Notes: generated by a model not told the origin, from the letters alone. Shown: positions 25,320-34,160, counted from the first letter of the stretch. The stretch is DNA of 64,000 nt from JAVBLQ01 sp031553435 (GCA_031553435.1 JAVBLQ010000003.1:1-64000), one strand, 5' to 3'. Numbers and translations: made by a program.

Positions 25320-26021
25320 ATGGCTAAAAAGCAGGATTATAATATTGATTTTACCGCTGGACTTACAGACATTTGGAGAATTCTGAAAGACAACGAAAGG
25401 GAAATTCTGAAAAATCATGCAAGCGTCCATCACTTTAAGAAAAATCAAATGATTTATTGTGAAGGAGACCAGCCTCAATATCTCATGTGTCTTCTCAAAG
25501 GAAAAGTAAAAATATTCAAAGAAGGTGTTGGCGGACGTTATCAGATTATTCGCATGATCAAAACAGTGCAATATTTTGGCTACAGAGCATATTTTGCTGA
25601 AGAAAAGTATTTGACCGGAGCCTCCGCTTTCGAATCAACTATTGTTTGCATGATTCCTATGAGAATCGTTTCGGAATTGGTGAGGATCAATTCTGATTTG
25701 GCATTCTTTTTCATTAAACAATTATCTGTAGATCTCGGAATTGCTGATGAAAGAACAGTCAATCTGACTCAAAAGCATGTCAGAGGTCGGCTGGCTGAAG
25801 CACTCCTTTTCCTTATCGACAGTTATGGTTTGGAAGAAGATGGAGCAACTCTAAATATTTATCTGGCACGCGAAGATTTAGCCAGTCTTTCCAACATGAC
25901 TACATCTAACGCCATCCGTACGCTATCTATTTTCGTTTCAGAAAAAATAATCACTTTAGACGGACGGAAAATTAAAATTATCGACGAAGAAAAGCTGAGA
26001 AAGATCAGCAAGTTAGGTTGA
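25320..26021 (+). CDS. Crp/Fnr-family transcription regulator
   Basis: 233 residues. A cyclic-nucleotide-binding-type sensory domain (about 25-140, with FKKNQMIYCEGDQPQYLMCLLKGKVKIF) is followed by a long dimer helix and a Crp-type winged HTH (about 165-225; the DNA-reading helix is in NMTTSNAIRTLSIF). There is no Fnr-type cysteine cluster, so direct oxygen sensing by an iron-sulphur centre is unlikely. The ligand is unknown. Its 3' end overlaps the convergent symporter gene by 17 bases. Confidence 0.88.
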   Translation: MAKKQDYNIDFTAGLTDIWRILKDNEREILKNHASVHHFKKNQMIYCEGDQPQYLMCLLKGKVKIFKEGVGGRYQIIRMIKTVQYFGYRAYFAEEKYLTGASAFESTIVCMIPMRIVSELVRINSDLAFFFIKQLSVDLGIADERTVNLTQKHVRGRLAEALLFLIDSYGLEEDGATLNIYLAREDLASLSNMTTSNAIRTLSIFVSEKIITLDGRKIKIIDEEKLRKISKLG

Positions 26022-27468
26022 TTTTATTTTTCTTCGAAAATAATAAAAGCCCCAGCATTACTAACCCGGAATTCAAAATTATTATTTCATACCCGAATTT
26101 ATATCCCGTTTGAATTTGTAAAATACGATCTATCAGATAACAAACAATCGGAGCTATAATACAAACATAAGGAACTAGTTTATCTTTCGTTTTCCTTTTA
26201 GATAAAATCCCAAAAACAAATAAGCCAAGCAAAGGTCCGTAAGTATAAGATGCAACTGTGTATATTGCATCGATAATGCTACTATTATTCGTTTCCTTGA
26301 AAATAATAATAATTGCAATGAAAACGACAGACAATAACAAATGAACCATTATCCTGAGCTTTTTCGCCTTTTCTTCCGGATATTGTGAAATATTCAAAAC
26401 ATCGACACAAACAGAAGTTGTCAATCCTGTCAATGCTGAATCGGAACTGGAAAATGTAACTGCAATAACCCCGATGATGAAAAAAATCAAAGCAATATTT
26501 CCCAAATAACCTTCTGCAACGAGTGTAGGCAAAATATCATCCGATAATTGAGGAAGATCAATATGATTCGCAGAAGCAAACACCAACAACAAAACTCCTA
26601 AACAAAGGAATAAAAAATTAATCGGAATAAAAGACATGCCATACCAACACATATTCTTTTGTGCATCTTTTATGTTCTTACAGGAAAGATTTTTTTGCAT
26701 CATCTCCTGATCGACACCAGTCATGGCTATAGTCACCAATGCTCCACTAATGAATTGTTTGAAAAAATTTTGTCTTGAAAACCAATCGTCAAAAACAAAA
26801 ATCCGGAAATGAGGACTATCTTTAATTGTAGTAACCAAACCGGAAAAATTCAAATCCATCTTATCCGAAACCTGATATATAATCAAAATTAATGCTGCCA
26901 GAAGAAAAAGAGTCTGTAGCATATCTGTCCAGACAATTGTTTTCACGCCACTTCTGTAAGTATATAACCAAATCATCAAAAGAAATCCACTTCCCGTAAG
27001 CCAGAAAGGAATATTCCATGCATCAAAAAAATAAGTTTGCAGAATAACAACAGCAATATAAAGACGGGTTGCTGCAAAAATTGTCCTCGCTAAAAGGAAG
27101 AAACACACTCCGGTTTTGTGACCATATACTCCGATTCGTTTTTCCAGATAAGAATAAATACTGATCAAATTCAGGCGATAATACAAAGGAAGCAGCACAA
27201 AGGCAATGAAAATATACCCCAGAAAAAAACCAAATACCATCTGCATATAAGTCATATCGAAGCCCCTTACCATGCCGGGAACCGATACAAAAGTAACTCC
27301 CGAAAGTGATGAACCTATCATCCCGAAAGCAACGATATACCATGGAGATTTTTTATTACCCAGGAAAAATGCATCATTTCCGGAATGCTTCCGTCCGATA
27401 AAAGAAGAAATAAGCAATAAACATAAAAAATATGCAGCTACAATAATTAAGATGGATATGGCACTCAT
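26005..27468 (-). CDS. Sodium:solute symporter (SSS family)
   Basis: 487 residues, about 13 membrane segments. SSS features: GMIGSSLSGVTFVSVPGMV at the N-terminal Na+-site region, GVDQEMMQKNLSCKN in the loop after TM6, and a TM8 region GVIAVTFSSSDSALTGLTT with the serines that bind Na+. The substrate is not readable; a sugar, sialic acid or carboxylate is possible. The -7 box at 27487-27494 predicts a leader of only about ten bases. It overlaps the Crp-family gene tail-to-tail, so the two mRNAs share antisense ends. Confidence 0.9.
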   Translation of the reverse strand: MSAISILIIVAAYFLCLLLISSFIGRKHSGNDAFFLGNKKSPWYIVAFGMIGSSLSGVTFVSVPGMVRGFDMTYMQMVFGFFLGYIFIAFVLLPLYYRLNLISIYSYLEKRIGVYGHKTGVCFFLLARTIFAATRLYIAVVILQTYFFDAWNIPFWLTGSGFLLMIWLYTYRSGVKTIVWTDMLQTLFLLAALILIIYQVSDKMDLNFSGLVTTIKDSPHFRIFVFDDWFSRQNFFKQFISGALVTIAMTGVDQEMMQKNLSCKNIKDAQKNMCWYGMSFIPINFLFLCLGVLLLVFASANHIDLPQLSDDILPTLVAEGYLGNIALIFFIIGVIAVTFSSSDSALTGLTTSVCVDVLNISQYPEEKAKKLRIMVHLLLSVVFIAIIIIFKETNNSSIIDAIYTVASYTYGPLLGLFVFGILSKRKTKDKLVPYVCIIAPIVCYLIDRILQIQTGYKFGYEIIILNSGLVMLGLLLFSKKNKINLTC

Positions 27469-27486
27469 ATGTATTGTTGAAGGCTA

Positions 27487-27494
27487 CAAACTTA
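27487..27494 (-). promoter_or_regulatory. -7 box of the symporter gene
   Basis: TAAGTTTG on the minus strand, 18 bases before the ATG at 27468. Confidence 0.5.
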
Positions 27495-27599
27495 TATAAA
27501 AATTTGTATTATTCATATAGATTTCAACTCAGAGTTTATAAACAACAATTTTATGCGGAAGGTTCAACTAATAATTACCGCTTTGTTGAATTCTTTTTA

Positions 27600-27607
27600 T
27601 ACTTTTG
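27600..27607 (+). promoter_or_regulatory. Candidate -7 box of the GH43 gene
   Basis: TACTTTTG. If used, the mRNA would start near 27615 and have a leader of about 168 bases that contains the 21-bp repeat array. Confidence 0.4.
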
Positions 27608-27678
27608 TCGGAAAGTCCCGGAATTCGGTCATTTTCTATAATCGATTGCCTCAAATTTTTATCTGTGTAAAGATTATC

Positions 27679-27735
27679 TACGACAGGCGTAAATTTTGTT
27701 ACGACAGGCGTAAAAATATCTACGACAGGCGTAAA
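27679..27735 (+). repeat. Three dyad repeats at exact 21-bp pitch before the GH43 gene
   Basis: TACGACAGGCGTAAA occurs at 27679-27693, 27700-27714 and 27721-27735. Each contains the dyad TACG-ACAGG-CGTA. The start-to-start distance is 21 bases both times, two helical turns, and the spacers differ in sequence. The array ends 48 bases before the ATG. It looks like three same-face binding sites for a dimeric regulator, or three small RNA hairpins if it lies within the leader. The gap 27469-27783 holds nothing else but the two promoters. Confidence 0.75.
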
Positions 27736-27783
27736 TTTATTGATATACCATTAAAGAGTTATCTAAGAAAATTAACTACCAAT

Positions 27784-29415
27784 ATGAATAAAGAGTTAAA
27801 AAATAAGATTGTTTTCATTTTCCTATTAATCAGCAGTTTGAATTTAAATGCGCAGGAATATGTTTCCAAAGTCTGGATTTCTGATCTGGGAAACAGTAAT
27901 TATAAAAATCCGGTCTTATATGCTGATTATTCCGATCCTGATGCTTGTAGGCTTGGTGATGATTATTATATGACCTCTTCCAGTTTCAATTGCATTCCCG
28001 GCTTACAGATTCTTCACTCCAAAGACCTGGTAAACTGGAGAATTATAGGATATGCTATCGATAAATTAACGCCGGATTCAACGTTTTCCAAACCACAACA
28101 TGGAAATGGAGTTTGGGCTCCTTCCATCCGTTATCACAAAGGTGAATTTTATATTTATTACGGAGATCCCGATCAGGGAATTTTTATGACAAAAACCAAA
28201 AATCCTGCCGGAGAATGGGAACCACTGACATTGGTCAAAGCCGGAAAAGGTTTGATTGACTCCTGTCCGCTTTGGGATGATGATGGAAATGCATACCTGG
28301 TACATGGATTTGCAGGAAGTCGTGCCGGAATCAAAAGTATCCTGGCTGTCACAAGACTTACTCCTGACGGGAAAAAAGCCATCGGACAAAGCAAAATTGT
28401 TTACGATGGACATGATACGGATGAAACTATCGAAGGCCCCAAATTTTATAAACGCAATGGATACTACTATATCTTCGCTCCTGCCGGAGGAGTACCGACC
28501 GGTTGGCAACTCGTATTACGTTCAAAAAATATTTACGGACCTTATGAACGAAAAGTTGTAATGGCTCAAGGAAAATCTCCTATTAACGGACCTCATCAAG
28601 GTGCTTGGGTGGACACAAAAACCGGAGAAAACTGGTTTCTTCACTTTCAGGATGTTGAAGCCTTCGGTCGTGTAGTACATCTTCAACCTATGGTTTGGAA
28701 AAATGATTGGCCTATTATCGGTGAAGATAAAGACGGCGACGGATGCGGTGATCCCGTACTGACTCATAAAAAACCTAATGTAGGACAGATTTATCCTATT
28801 TGCACTCCGTTAGAAAGCGATGAATTCAATTCAAATATTTTAGGACTACAATGGCAATGGCATGCCAATCCGCAAGACTGGTGGTATTTTACAAATATTG
28901 AAAAAGGATGCTTGAGCTTGTACTCCGTTCCTGTTTCAAAAAATTACAAAAGCTTATGGGATACTCCCAACTTATTACTGCAGAAATTTCCGGCAACAGA
29001 TTTTACAGCCACAACTAAAATCACGTTCAATCCCAATCCCAAAATAAAAAATGAGCGTACAGGATTGGTTATTATGGGATTAAATTATGCTCTACTTTCA
29101 TTTGAAAACACAGCAAACGGATTTATCCTTTCCCAAAAAGAATGTATAAATGCAGAAAAAGGCAACGAAGAAAAAGAAAACGCTTCAATTTCCGTTAAAG
29201 AAAATATCGTCTATTTGCGCGTTCAGGTAAAAAAAGACGGAAGCTGTTTATTCACTTACAGTACCGATGGGAAAAAATATACAAACCTGGGAAAACAATT
29301 CACTGCCAAAGAAGGCAAATGGATTGGAGCCAAAGTCGGTTTGTTTTGTTCCCGCCCGGTCAGCAACAATGATGGCGGAAGAGTTGATGTAGATTGGTTT
29401 AGAATAACAAGATAA
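27784..29415 (+). CDS. Secreted glycoside hydrolase family 43 protein
   Basis: 543 residues from the ATG at 27784, which gives the signal peptide MNKELKNKIVFIFLLISSLN...AQ. The GH43 five-bladed propeller spans about 35-330. The catalytic base is in ADYSDPDACRLGDDYYM, WAPSIRYHKGEFYIYY follows, and the general acid is in TIEGPKFYKRNGYYYIF. The C-terminal 200 residues form a beta-sandwich domain like that of family 43 xylosidases. Predicted beta-xylosidase or arabinofuranosidase; not resolved further. An in-frame extension to 27553 runs through the 21-bp repeats and is rejected because the signal peptide starts here. Confidence 0.9.
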   Translation: MNKELKNKIVFIFLLISSLNLNAQEYVSKVWISDLGNSNYKNPVLYADYSDPDACRLGDDYYMTSSSFNCIPGLQILHSKDLVNWRIIGYAIDKLTPDSTFSKPQHGNGVWAPSIRYHKGEFYIYYGDPDQGIFMTKTKNPAGEWEPLTLVKAGKGLIDSCPLWDDDGNAYLVHGFAGSRAGIKSILAVTRLTPDGKKAIGQSKIVYDGHDTDETIEGPKFYKRNGYYYIFAPAGGVPTGWQLVLRSKNIYGPYERKVVMAQGKSPINGPHQGAWVDTKTGENWFLHFQDVEAFGRVVHLQPMVWKNDWPIIGEDKDGDGCGDPVLTHKKPNVGQIYPICTPLESDEFNSNILGLQWQWHANPQDWWYFTNIEKGCLSLYSVPVSKNYKSLWDTPNLLLQKFPATDFTATTKITFNPNPKIKNERTGLVIMGLNYALLSFENTANGFILSQKECINAEKGNEEKENASISVKENIVYLRVQVKKDGSCLFTYSTDGKKYTNLGKQFTAKEGKWIGAKVGLFCSRPVSNNDGGRVDVDWFRITR

Positions 29416-29460
29416 GTTACAAGTTACAAGAGACAGCCTCCGTAACCTGTAACCCGTAAC
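29416..29460. repeat. GTTAC-word inverted repeat after the GH43 gene
   Basis: GTTAC at 29416 and 29423 faces GTAAC at 29442, 29449 and 29456, all at 7-base pitch. It begins directly after the GH43 stop codon. Same family as 33342-33403 and 56094-56154. Confidence 0.65.
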
Positions 29461-29467
29461 TAAAAAC

Positions 29468-30883
29468 ATGATTGAAAATAAGAAATTCTCAAAAGCCTTT
29501 TGGGTTGCCAACTCTGTCGAGTTATTGGAGCGCTTGGCATATTATGCCGTTTTTGTTGTATTAACAATTTATCTATCGAATGTCTGGGCTTTTACTGATA
29601 TCGAAGCCGGTATTATTGCCGGAACCTTTTCGGCTTTATTGTATTTTCTTCCTACTTTTTCGGGAGCCATTGCCGACAAAATCGGTTTCCGATCCTCAAT
29701 TATTCTGGCATTTGCCTTATTAACCTTTGGTTATGCCGGGTTAGGGCTTCTTCCTACTTTCTTCGAAAGCGCCGGACTGGTCAAATATGGATTTGGAGAA
29801 GGTACAGGAAGTTTTTTCTCCGAACATCTGAAAACTTCCGGTTGGGTAGAATATGGAACACAAACCGTTTTCACAGGATTAGACGATAATGCTTTAAGAT
29901 GGACAATTGTCCCCGTATTATTACTACTTGTTGTCGGAGGATCTTTTATCAAGGCCGTCATTTCGGGAACTGTAGCCAGAGAAACATCATCTGAAAACCG
30001 GGCACGTGGTTATTCCTTATTTTACATGATGGTAAATATCGGTTCATTTACCGGAAAAACCGTAGTGGATCCTTTGAGAAAAGCATTGGGTGATAATGGA
30101 TTGGTATATCTGAATTATTTTGCTGCTTTTATGACGCTTCTCGCTCTGATTACAGTCTGTTTCATGTATAAATCGGCAAAAACGGAAGGAAAAGGAAAAA
30201 GTTTTTCCGAAATCTGGGCAGCTTTAATCAAAGTGTGTTGCAACGTACGTCTGATACTTTTAATCGTGATTGTAAGCGGTTTCTGGATTGTGCAACAACA
30301 GATGTACGCTACAATGCCCAAATATGTGATCCGGATGGTTGGCGAAGGAGCTTCTCCCGGTTGGTATGCCAATGTGAATCCTCTGATCGTTTTCACTTTT
30401 GTAAACCAGGTCACTTCAATGATGAAAAAAAGAAAAGCGATTACTTCCATGATCATAGGTATGTGTCTGATTCCTCTCTCGGCATTGATTATGGCCGGAG
30501 GATCATTAATCGGTTCCGATTATATTTTCGGACTACACCCGGTTGCTTTTATGATGATACTTGGGATTGTATTTCAGGCATTTGCCGAATGTTTCATTTC
30601 ACCCCGGTTCCTTGAATATTTTTCATTGCAATCACCCAGAGGAGAAGAAGGATTATATTTGGGATTCAGCCATTTACACTCATTTTTATCTTCATTACTA
30701 GCTTTTTCCATTTCCGGAGTTTTGTTGGAAAAATTTTGTCCAGATCCTAAAAAATTCGAATCGGTAGCCGAATATGCTACGGCTACAGCCAACGCTCATT
30801 ACATCTGGTTTGTCTTTGTAGGAATCGGCGCAATTTCTGCGATTGCTTTGTTGATATATGGAAAGGTTTATAGGAATAGTTAA
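29468..30883 (+). CDS. MFS transporter of the POT/peptide type
   Basis: 471 residues, about 12 membrane segments. The start SVELLERLAYYAVFVVLTIYL resembles the ExxERFxYY motif of the proton-dependent oligopeptide transporter group; GAIADKIGFRSSIILAFALL is the MFS loop 2-3 motif. A second, more certain member of the group is at 40819-42609. It follows the GH43 gene across a hairpin, so coregulation with the glycosidase is possible but unproven. Substrate unknown. Confidence 0.8.
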   Translation: MIENKKFSKAFWVANSVELLERLAYYAVFVVLTIYLSNVWAFTDIEAGIIAGTFSALLYFLPTFSGAIADKIGFRSSIILAFALLTFGYAGLGLLPTFFESAGLVKYGFGEGTGSFFSEHLKTSGWVEYGTQTVFTGLDDNALRWTIVPVLLLLVVGGSFIKAVISGTVARETSSENRARGYSLFYMMVNIGSFTGKTVVDPLRKALGDNGLVYLNYFAAFMTLLALITVCFMYKSAKTEGKGKSFSEIWAALIKVCCNVRLILLIVIVSGFWIVQQQMYATMPKYVIRMVGEGASPGWYANVNPLIVFTFVNQVTSMMKKRKAITSMIIGMCLIPLSALIMAGGSLIGSDYIFGLHPVAFMMILGIVFQAFAECFISPRFLEYFSLQSPRGEEGLYLGFSHLHSFLSSLLAFSISGVLLEKFCPDPKKFESVAEYATATANAHYIWFVFVGIGAISAIALLIYGKVYRNS

Positions 30884-30916
30884 AAATCAATATGAGCTAA
30901 AAGTGAAAAACTGAAA

Positions 30917-32029
30917 ATGAAAATAATTGTTTCTGTAACCAACGATCTGGTAACCGACCAACGTGTGCATAAAGTTTGTTTAACTCTGCATCAAAACGGT
31001 TATAAAGTGTTGCTTGTTGGGCGTAAGCTCAAAAACAGTAACCCAATCAATCGTCCATATTCAACCCATCGTATGCGATTGTTTTTTAACAAATCCGCAC
31101 TTTTTTATGCCGAATATAATTTCAGGTTATTTTTCTTTTTATTATTCAAATCAGTAGATATCTATTTGTCAAATGATACGGATACTCTACTTGCAAATTA
31201 TTTGTGTTCGATCATTCGTCGAAAACATTTGGTGTTTGATGCACACGAAATGTTTCCCGAAACTCCGGAATTAGTAAACCGCAAATTCGTCAAATCAGTC
31301 TGGCAAAAAATAGAAGATATTATATTCCCGAAACTAAAATACTGTTACACAGTATGTGATTCGATTGCAGATATTTACAACAAACGATACAATATCCGGA
31401 TGAAAGTTGTCAGGAACATTCCTTTAGAAACCAAAAACGATGTTCAAACTACAAAAATTGATGTACAAGATAAATATATCTTATTATATCAAGGAGCCAT
31501 AAACGTAGGACGAGGTATTGAATGGATGATTCAGGCAATGCCATTGTTGGATGATTTTATATTTTACATTGCCGGAGACGGAGATGTAAAAAAAGAAATG
31601 GTACAACTAACCGAAGATATGGCAGTGACTGATAGAGTTAAATTTTTAGGAAGGATTCCATTCGAACAACTTCACTCATATACTATTTGTGCTGATATTG
31701 GTATCAGTTTATTAAAAAACCAGGGATTAAATTATTATTATTCTTTACCTAACCGGATTTTTGATTTTATTCGAGCCGAAGTACCTATATTAGCAACTGA
31801 TTTTCCTGAAATAAAAAGAATTATAGAGCATTATGATATCGGATACACTGTCGATAATTATGATCCGACACATATCGCCCAGGTACTTAAGCAAATGATC
31901 AAAGAAAAAAAATATAAGGAAGGATTAAAAAAAGCAAACAAAGAATTAACCTGGGAAAATGAGTCCAAAGTTTTTTTACAAATATTTGATTCATTAATCA
32001 TACACAATAAGCATAACCATACATTATGA
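30917..32029 (+). CDS. Glycosyltransferase, GT4-like
   Basis: 370 residues with two Rossmann-like halves (GT-B fold). The N-terminal half begins MKIIVSVTNDLVTDQRVHKV. The C-terminal half has YQGAINVGRGIEWMIQAMPLL and the sugar-nucleotide-binding end SLPNRIFDFIRAEVPILATDFPEI. Likely transfers a sugar in cell-surface polysaccharide or glycan synthesis. The start codon lies inside a copy of the AAAAGTGAAAAACTGAAAATG word. It overlaps the next gene as ATGA. Confidence 0.85.
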   Translation: MKIIVSVTNDLVTDQRVHKVCLTLHQNGYKVLLVGRKLKNSNPINRPYSTHRMRLFFNKSALFYAEYNFRLFFFLLFKSVDIYLSNDTDTLLANYLCSIIRRKHLVFDAHEMFPETPELVNRKFVKSVWQKIEDIIFPKLKYCYTVCDSIADIYNKRYNIRMKVVRNIPLETKNDVQTTKIDVQDKYILLYQGAINVGRGIEWMIQAMPLLDDFIFYIAGDGDVKKEMVQLTEDMAVTDRVKFLGRIPFEQLHSYTICADIGISLLKNQGLNYYYSLPNRIFDFIRAEVPILATDFPEIKRIIEHYDIGYTVDNYDPTHIAQVLKQMIKEKKYKEGLKKANKELTWENESKVFLQIFDSLIIHNKHNHTL

Positions 32030-32922
32030 TTTCTATTCTAATTCCCATATATAATTATAATTGTGTCGCATTAGTCAAAGAACTTCATTTACAGGCATCA
32101 AAAGAAAATATTGATTTTGAAATTATTTGCATTGATGATGCTTCTTCCATGTGCAAAAATGAAAACAGAGAAATAAATCACATCAATAAATGTTGCTATA
32201 TTGAATTAGAAGAAAATATTGGACGGGCTAAAATCCGTAATCTGTTAGCCCAAAAAGCTACTTATGAGTTTCTTCTTTTCATGGATTGTGATAGTGAACC
32301 GACATCTTCTTTTTATATCAAAAATTACATTGATATTTGTCAACAAGAAAATAGTATTATATGTGGAGGTGTAAAATATAAAAATGAGAATATATTACCA
32401 TCCCAGCAATTACGCTATAAATATGGGAAGAAAAAAGAAGAAATCGGCGCAACCATTCGAAATGAACATCCGGCCAACAAGTTTACTTCTTTCAATTTAT
32501 TGATATCGAAAAATATTTTCAATACTATTACATTCAACGAAAGTATTACACAATACGGACATGAAGATACATTGTTCGGACTTGAATTACAATCGAGTGG
32601 TTTCAAAATAGTTCATATTGATAATTCTCTTTACCATTTGGGGCTGGATGAAAATCATTTGTATTTGAAAAAAACAAGACAAAGCATAGAAAATGCCTTA
32701 TCTCTATCCAGAAAATTACCTCGCGATTATATCAATAGTTTTACACTATTAAAAGTATATTACAAAATAAAACGATATGGCCTTTCTCCATGGTTTCGAA
32801 TGTTATATCGTATTTGTCACAAAACGATTGAAAAACATTTGACAGGAAATAATCCTAATATAACTATATTTTCCATATATAAACTAATGTACATAGCTTA
32901 TATAGAAAAAGAAAAATGCTGA
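32026..32922 (+). CDS. Glycosyltransferase family 2 protein
   Basis: 298 residues with a GT-A fold. The start MISILIPIYNYN, the IDDAS motif and the metal-binding FMDCDSEPT (DxD type) are visible, followed by the acceptor-site region ESITQYGHEDTLFGLEL with the ED motif of processive-like GT2 enzymes. The start codon overlaps the stop of the previous glycosyltransferase (ATGA), so the two act as a translationally coupled pair. No wzx/wzy genes are in view, so the glycan it builds is unknown. Confidence 0.88.
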   Translation: MISILIPIYNYNCVALVKELHLQASKENIDFEIICIDDASSMCKNENREINHINKCCYIELEENIGRAKIRNLLAQKATYEFLLFMDCDSEPTSSFYIKNYIDICQQENSIICGGVKYKNENILPSQQLRYKYGKKKEEIGATIRNEHPANKFTSFNLLISKNIFNTITFNESITQYGHEDTLFGLELQSSGFKIVHIDNSLYHLGLDENHLYLKKTRQSIENALSLSRKLPRDYINSFTLLKVYYKIKRYGLSPWFRMLYRICHKTIEKHLTGNNPNITIFSIYKLMYIAYIEKEKC

Positions 32923-32943
32923 TGCTACATGCCTGTCTTTATT

Positions 32944-32982
32944 TTTTCCAGATTTTATCTACCGTTAGTCTGGAAAAGATTT
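32944..32982 (+). terminator. Terminator after the glycosyltransferase pair
   Basis: TTTTCCAGA (32944-32952) and TCTGGAAAA (32969-32977) form a 9-bp stem followed by GATTTTT. Confidence 0.65.
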
Positions 32983-33056
32983 TTCTCCCTAAATATAGCT
33001 ATTAACATATCATAATTTCCCTCTTTTAAGTGATTGTGGCAAATAATATTCGGTAG

Positions 33057-33064
33057 TATCTTTG
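33057..33064 (+). promoter_or_regulatory. Orphan -7 promoter box
   Basis: TATCTTTG, an exact TAnnTTTG match with no coding sequence downstream on this strand. The RNA would start near 33071 and meet the terminator 33126-33152. Confidence 0.5.
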
Positions 33065-33070
33065 TAGTAT

Positions 33071-33152
33071 TAATTAAATTAACATTTAGTTAAGCCATAT
33101 AAAATCTTCTGTTCAAATATAATGTGGGATGTTGTGAAACATCCCTTATTTT
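33071..33152 (+). ncRNA. Candidate small RNA of about 80 nt
   Basis: A gene-free stretch lies between the exact -7 box 33057-33064 and a textbook intrinsic terminator (GGGATGTT-GTGA-AACATCCC followed by TTATTTTTTT, 33126-33152). The terminator overlaps the 3' end of the opposite small membrane-protein gene (stop at 33146-33148). This is a prediction from the two signals only; no known RNA family was recognised. Confidence 0.35.
33126..33152 (+). terminator. Intrinsic terminator
   Basis: Perfect 8-bp stem GGGATGTT/AACATCCC with a GTGA loop, then TTATTTTTTT. Confidence 0.8.
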
Positions 33153-33322
33153 TTTCTCAAGCCTTTGTAAATCGGAACAAAAACAATAATTCCGGAAGCT
33201 ATGATAGCAAAAATAACCTTCCCATCAATCACAGAAGAAGAACTCAACAAAATATATACTAATACAACCCAAAGTAAAACAATGCAAATAATCTGACTCT
33301 TTGATAATTCTCGTCTGGCCAT
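33146..33322 (-). CDS. Small two-segment membrane protein, unknown
   Basis: 58 residues: MARRELSKSQ, a membrane segment (about 11-28), the short loop SSSSVIDGK, a second membrane segment (about 36-51) and the basic end KGLRKK. The layout is a hairpin of two helices with both ends inside by the positive-inside rule. No promoter box was found, and the family is not recognised. Upstream is the GTTAC-word repeat shared with tcdA. Confidence 0.6.
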   Translation of the reverse strand: MARRELSKSQIICIVLLWVVLVYILLSSSSVIDGKVIFAIIASGIIVFVPIYKGLRKK

Positions 33323-33341
33323 GATAATAATTTTTTTACGA

Positions 33342-33403
33342 GTTACAGGTTACGGGTACATATTCAGCCTTTCACCTGTAACTTGTAACTCGTAACCTGT
33401 AAC
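33342..33403. repeat. GTTAC-word inverted repeat upstream of tcdA
   Basis: GTTAC at 33342 and 33349 faces GTAAC at 33378, 33385, 33392 and 33399; the pitch is 7 bases throughout. It lies 19 bases before the tcdA -7 box. Confidence 0.7.
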
Positions 33404-33421
33404 TTTTAATAGACAAATATA

Positions 33422-33429
33422 TATCTTTG
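33422..33429 (+). promoter_or_regulatory. -7 box of tcdA
   Basis: TATCTTTG. It includes the G of a GTG that would be an upstream start, so the ATG at 33453 is preferred. Confidence 0.5.
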
Positions 33430-33452
33430 TGTCCTTATACAAAAACTCATTC

Positions 33453-34160
33453 ATGAATATTTTTCAAAGAACAGAATTATTATTGGGACCGGAAGTAATG
33501 GAAAAATTATCCCAAAAGCGTGTTATTATTTTCGGAGTTGGAGGTGTAGGCAGCTGGTGTGCAGAAAGTCTTGTCAGAACAGGTATTCAGAGACTGACAA
33601 TTGTTGATTTTGATAATGTTTGTGAAACAAATATCAATCGTCAATTGCATGCAACGACTAAAACTATTGGACAGGTTAAAACAGAAATATTAAAAAACCG
33701 GCTTCTGGAAATTAACCCTCTAGCTGAGATTACAGCCATCCGGCAGGTTTATAATGAAGAAACTTCTTCATCCTTTCAATTAGATTCCTTTGATTATATC
33801 ATTGATGCGATCGATAGTTTAAGTAGTAAAATACATTTAATCAGAACGGCAACAGAAACAAATGCAATATTTTTCTCGTCGATGGGTGCAGCGTTGAAAA
33901 TAGACCCTTCACGCATCAAAATTGCTGAATTTTGGAAAGTGCAAGGTTGTCCTCTTGGAGCTGCATTAAGAAGAACCATGCGAAAAGACAAAAAGTTTCC
34001 TTCAAAAAAATTCTTTTGCGTTTACAGCGATGAATTATTAGAAAACAAAGGGAAATATGAATCATCCGGAAAAATGCCGAACGGAACTGTCGTGCATGTT
34101 ACTGCTGTTTTTGGATTTACCTTAGCCGGTTTGGTAATTCAACATATTAATAAGAACTAA
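33453..34160 (+). CDS. tcdA: TcdA: tRNA threonylcarbamoyladenosine dehydratase
   Basis: 235 residues from the ATG at 33453. An E1/ThiF-like fold with the nucleotide-binding GVGGVGSWCAESLVRTGI (about 28-45), the DxDxVxxxNxNRQ-type motif DFDNVCETNINRQ and the conserved MGAALKIDPSRIKIAEF. It uses ATP to cyclise t6A37 of tRNA to ct6A. A GTG eight codons upstream lies in the -7 box and is rejected. The stop codon overlaps the inverted repeat 34159-34221. Confidence 0.92.
   Translation: MNIFQRTELLLGPEVMEKLSQKRVIIFGVGGVGSWCAESLVRTGIQRLTIVDFDNVCETNINRQLHATTKTIGQVKTEILKNRLLEINPLAEITAIRQVYNEETSSSFQLDSFDYIIDAIDSLSSKIHLIRTATETNAIFFSSMGAALKIDPSRIKIAEFWKVQGCPLGAALRRTMRKDKKFPSKKFFCVYSDELLENKGKYESSGKMPNGTVVHVTAVFGFTLAGLVIQHINKN

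Noticed and set aside
27679..27735. CRISPR array
   Set aside because: Units are only 15 bases, spacers 6 bases and there are three copies; no cas genes are near.
27553..27783. N-terminal extension of the GH43 protein with three YDRRK repeats
   Set aside because: A clear signal peptide starts at the ATG at 27784 and the extension includes a likely promoter; the repeats are better explained as DNA or RNA sites. Listed as a finding because the frame is open.
32923..33125. Additional protein gene in the gap after the glycosyltransferases
   Set aside because: No open frame with a plausible start; the gap holds a terminator and a promoter only.
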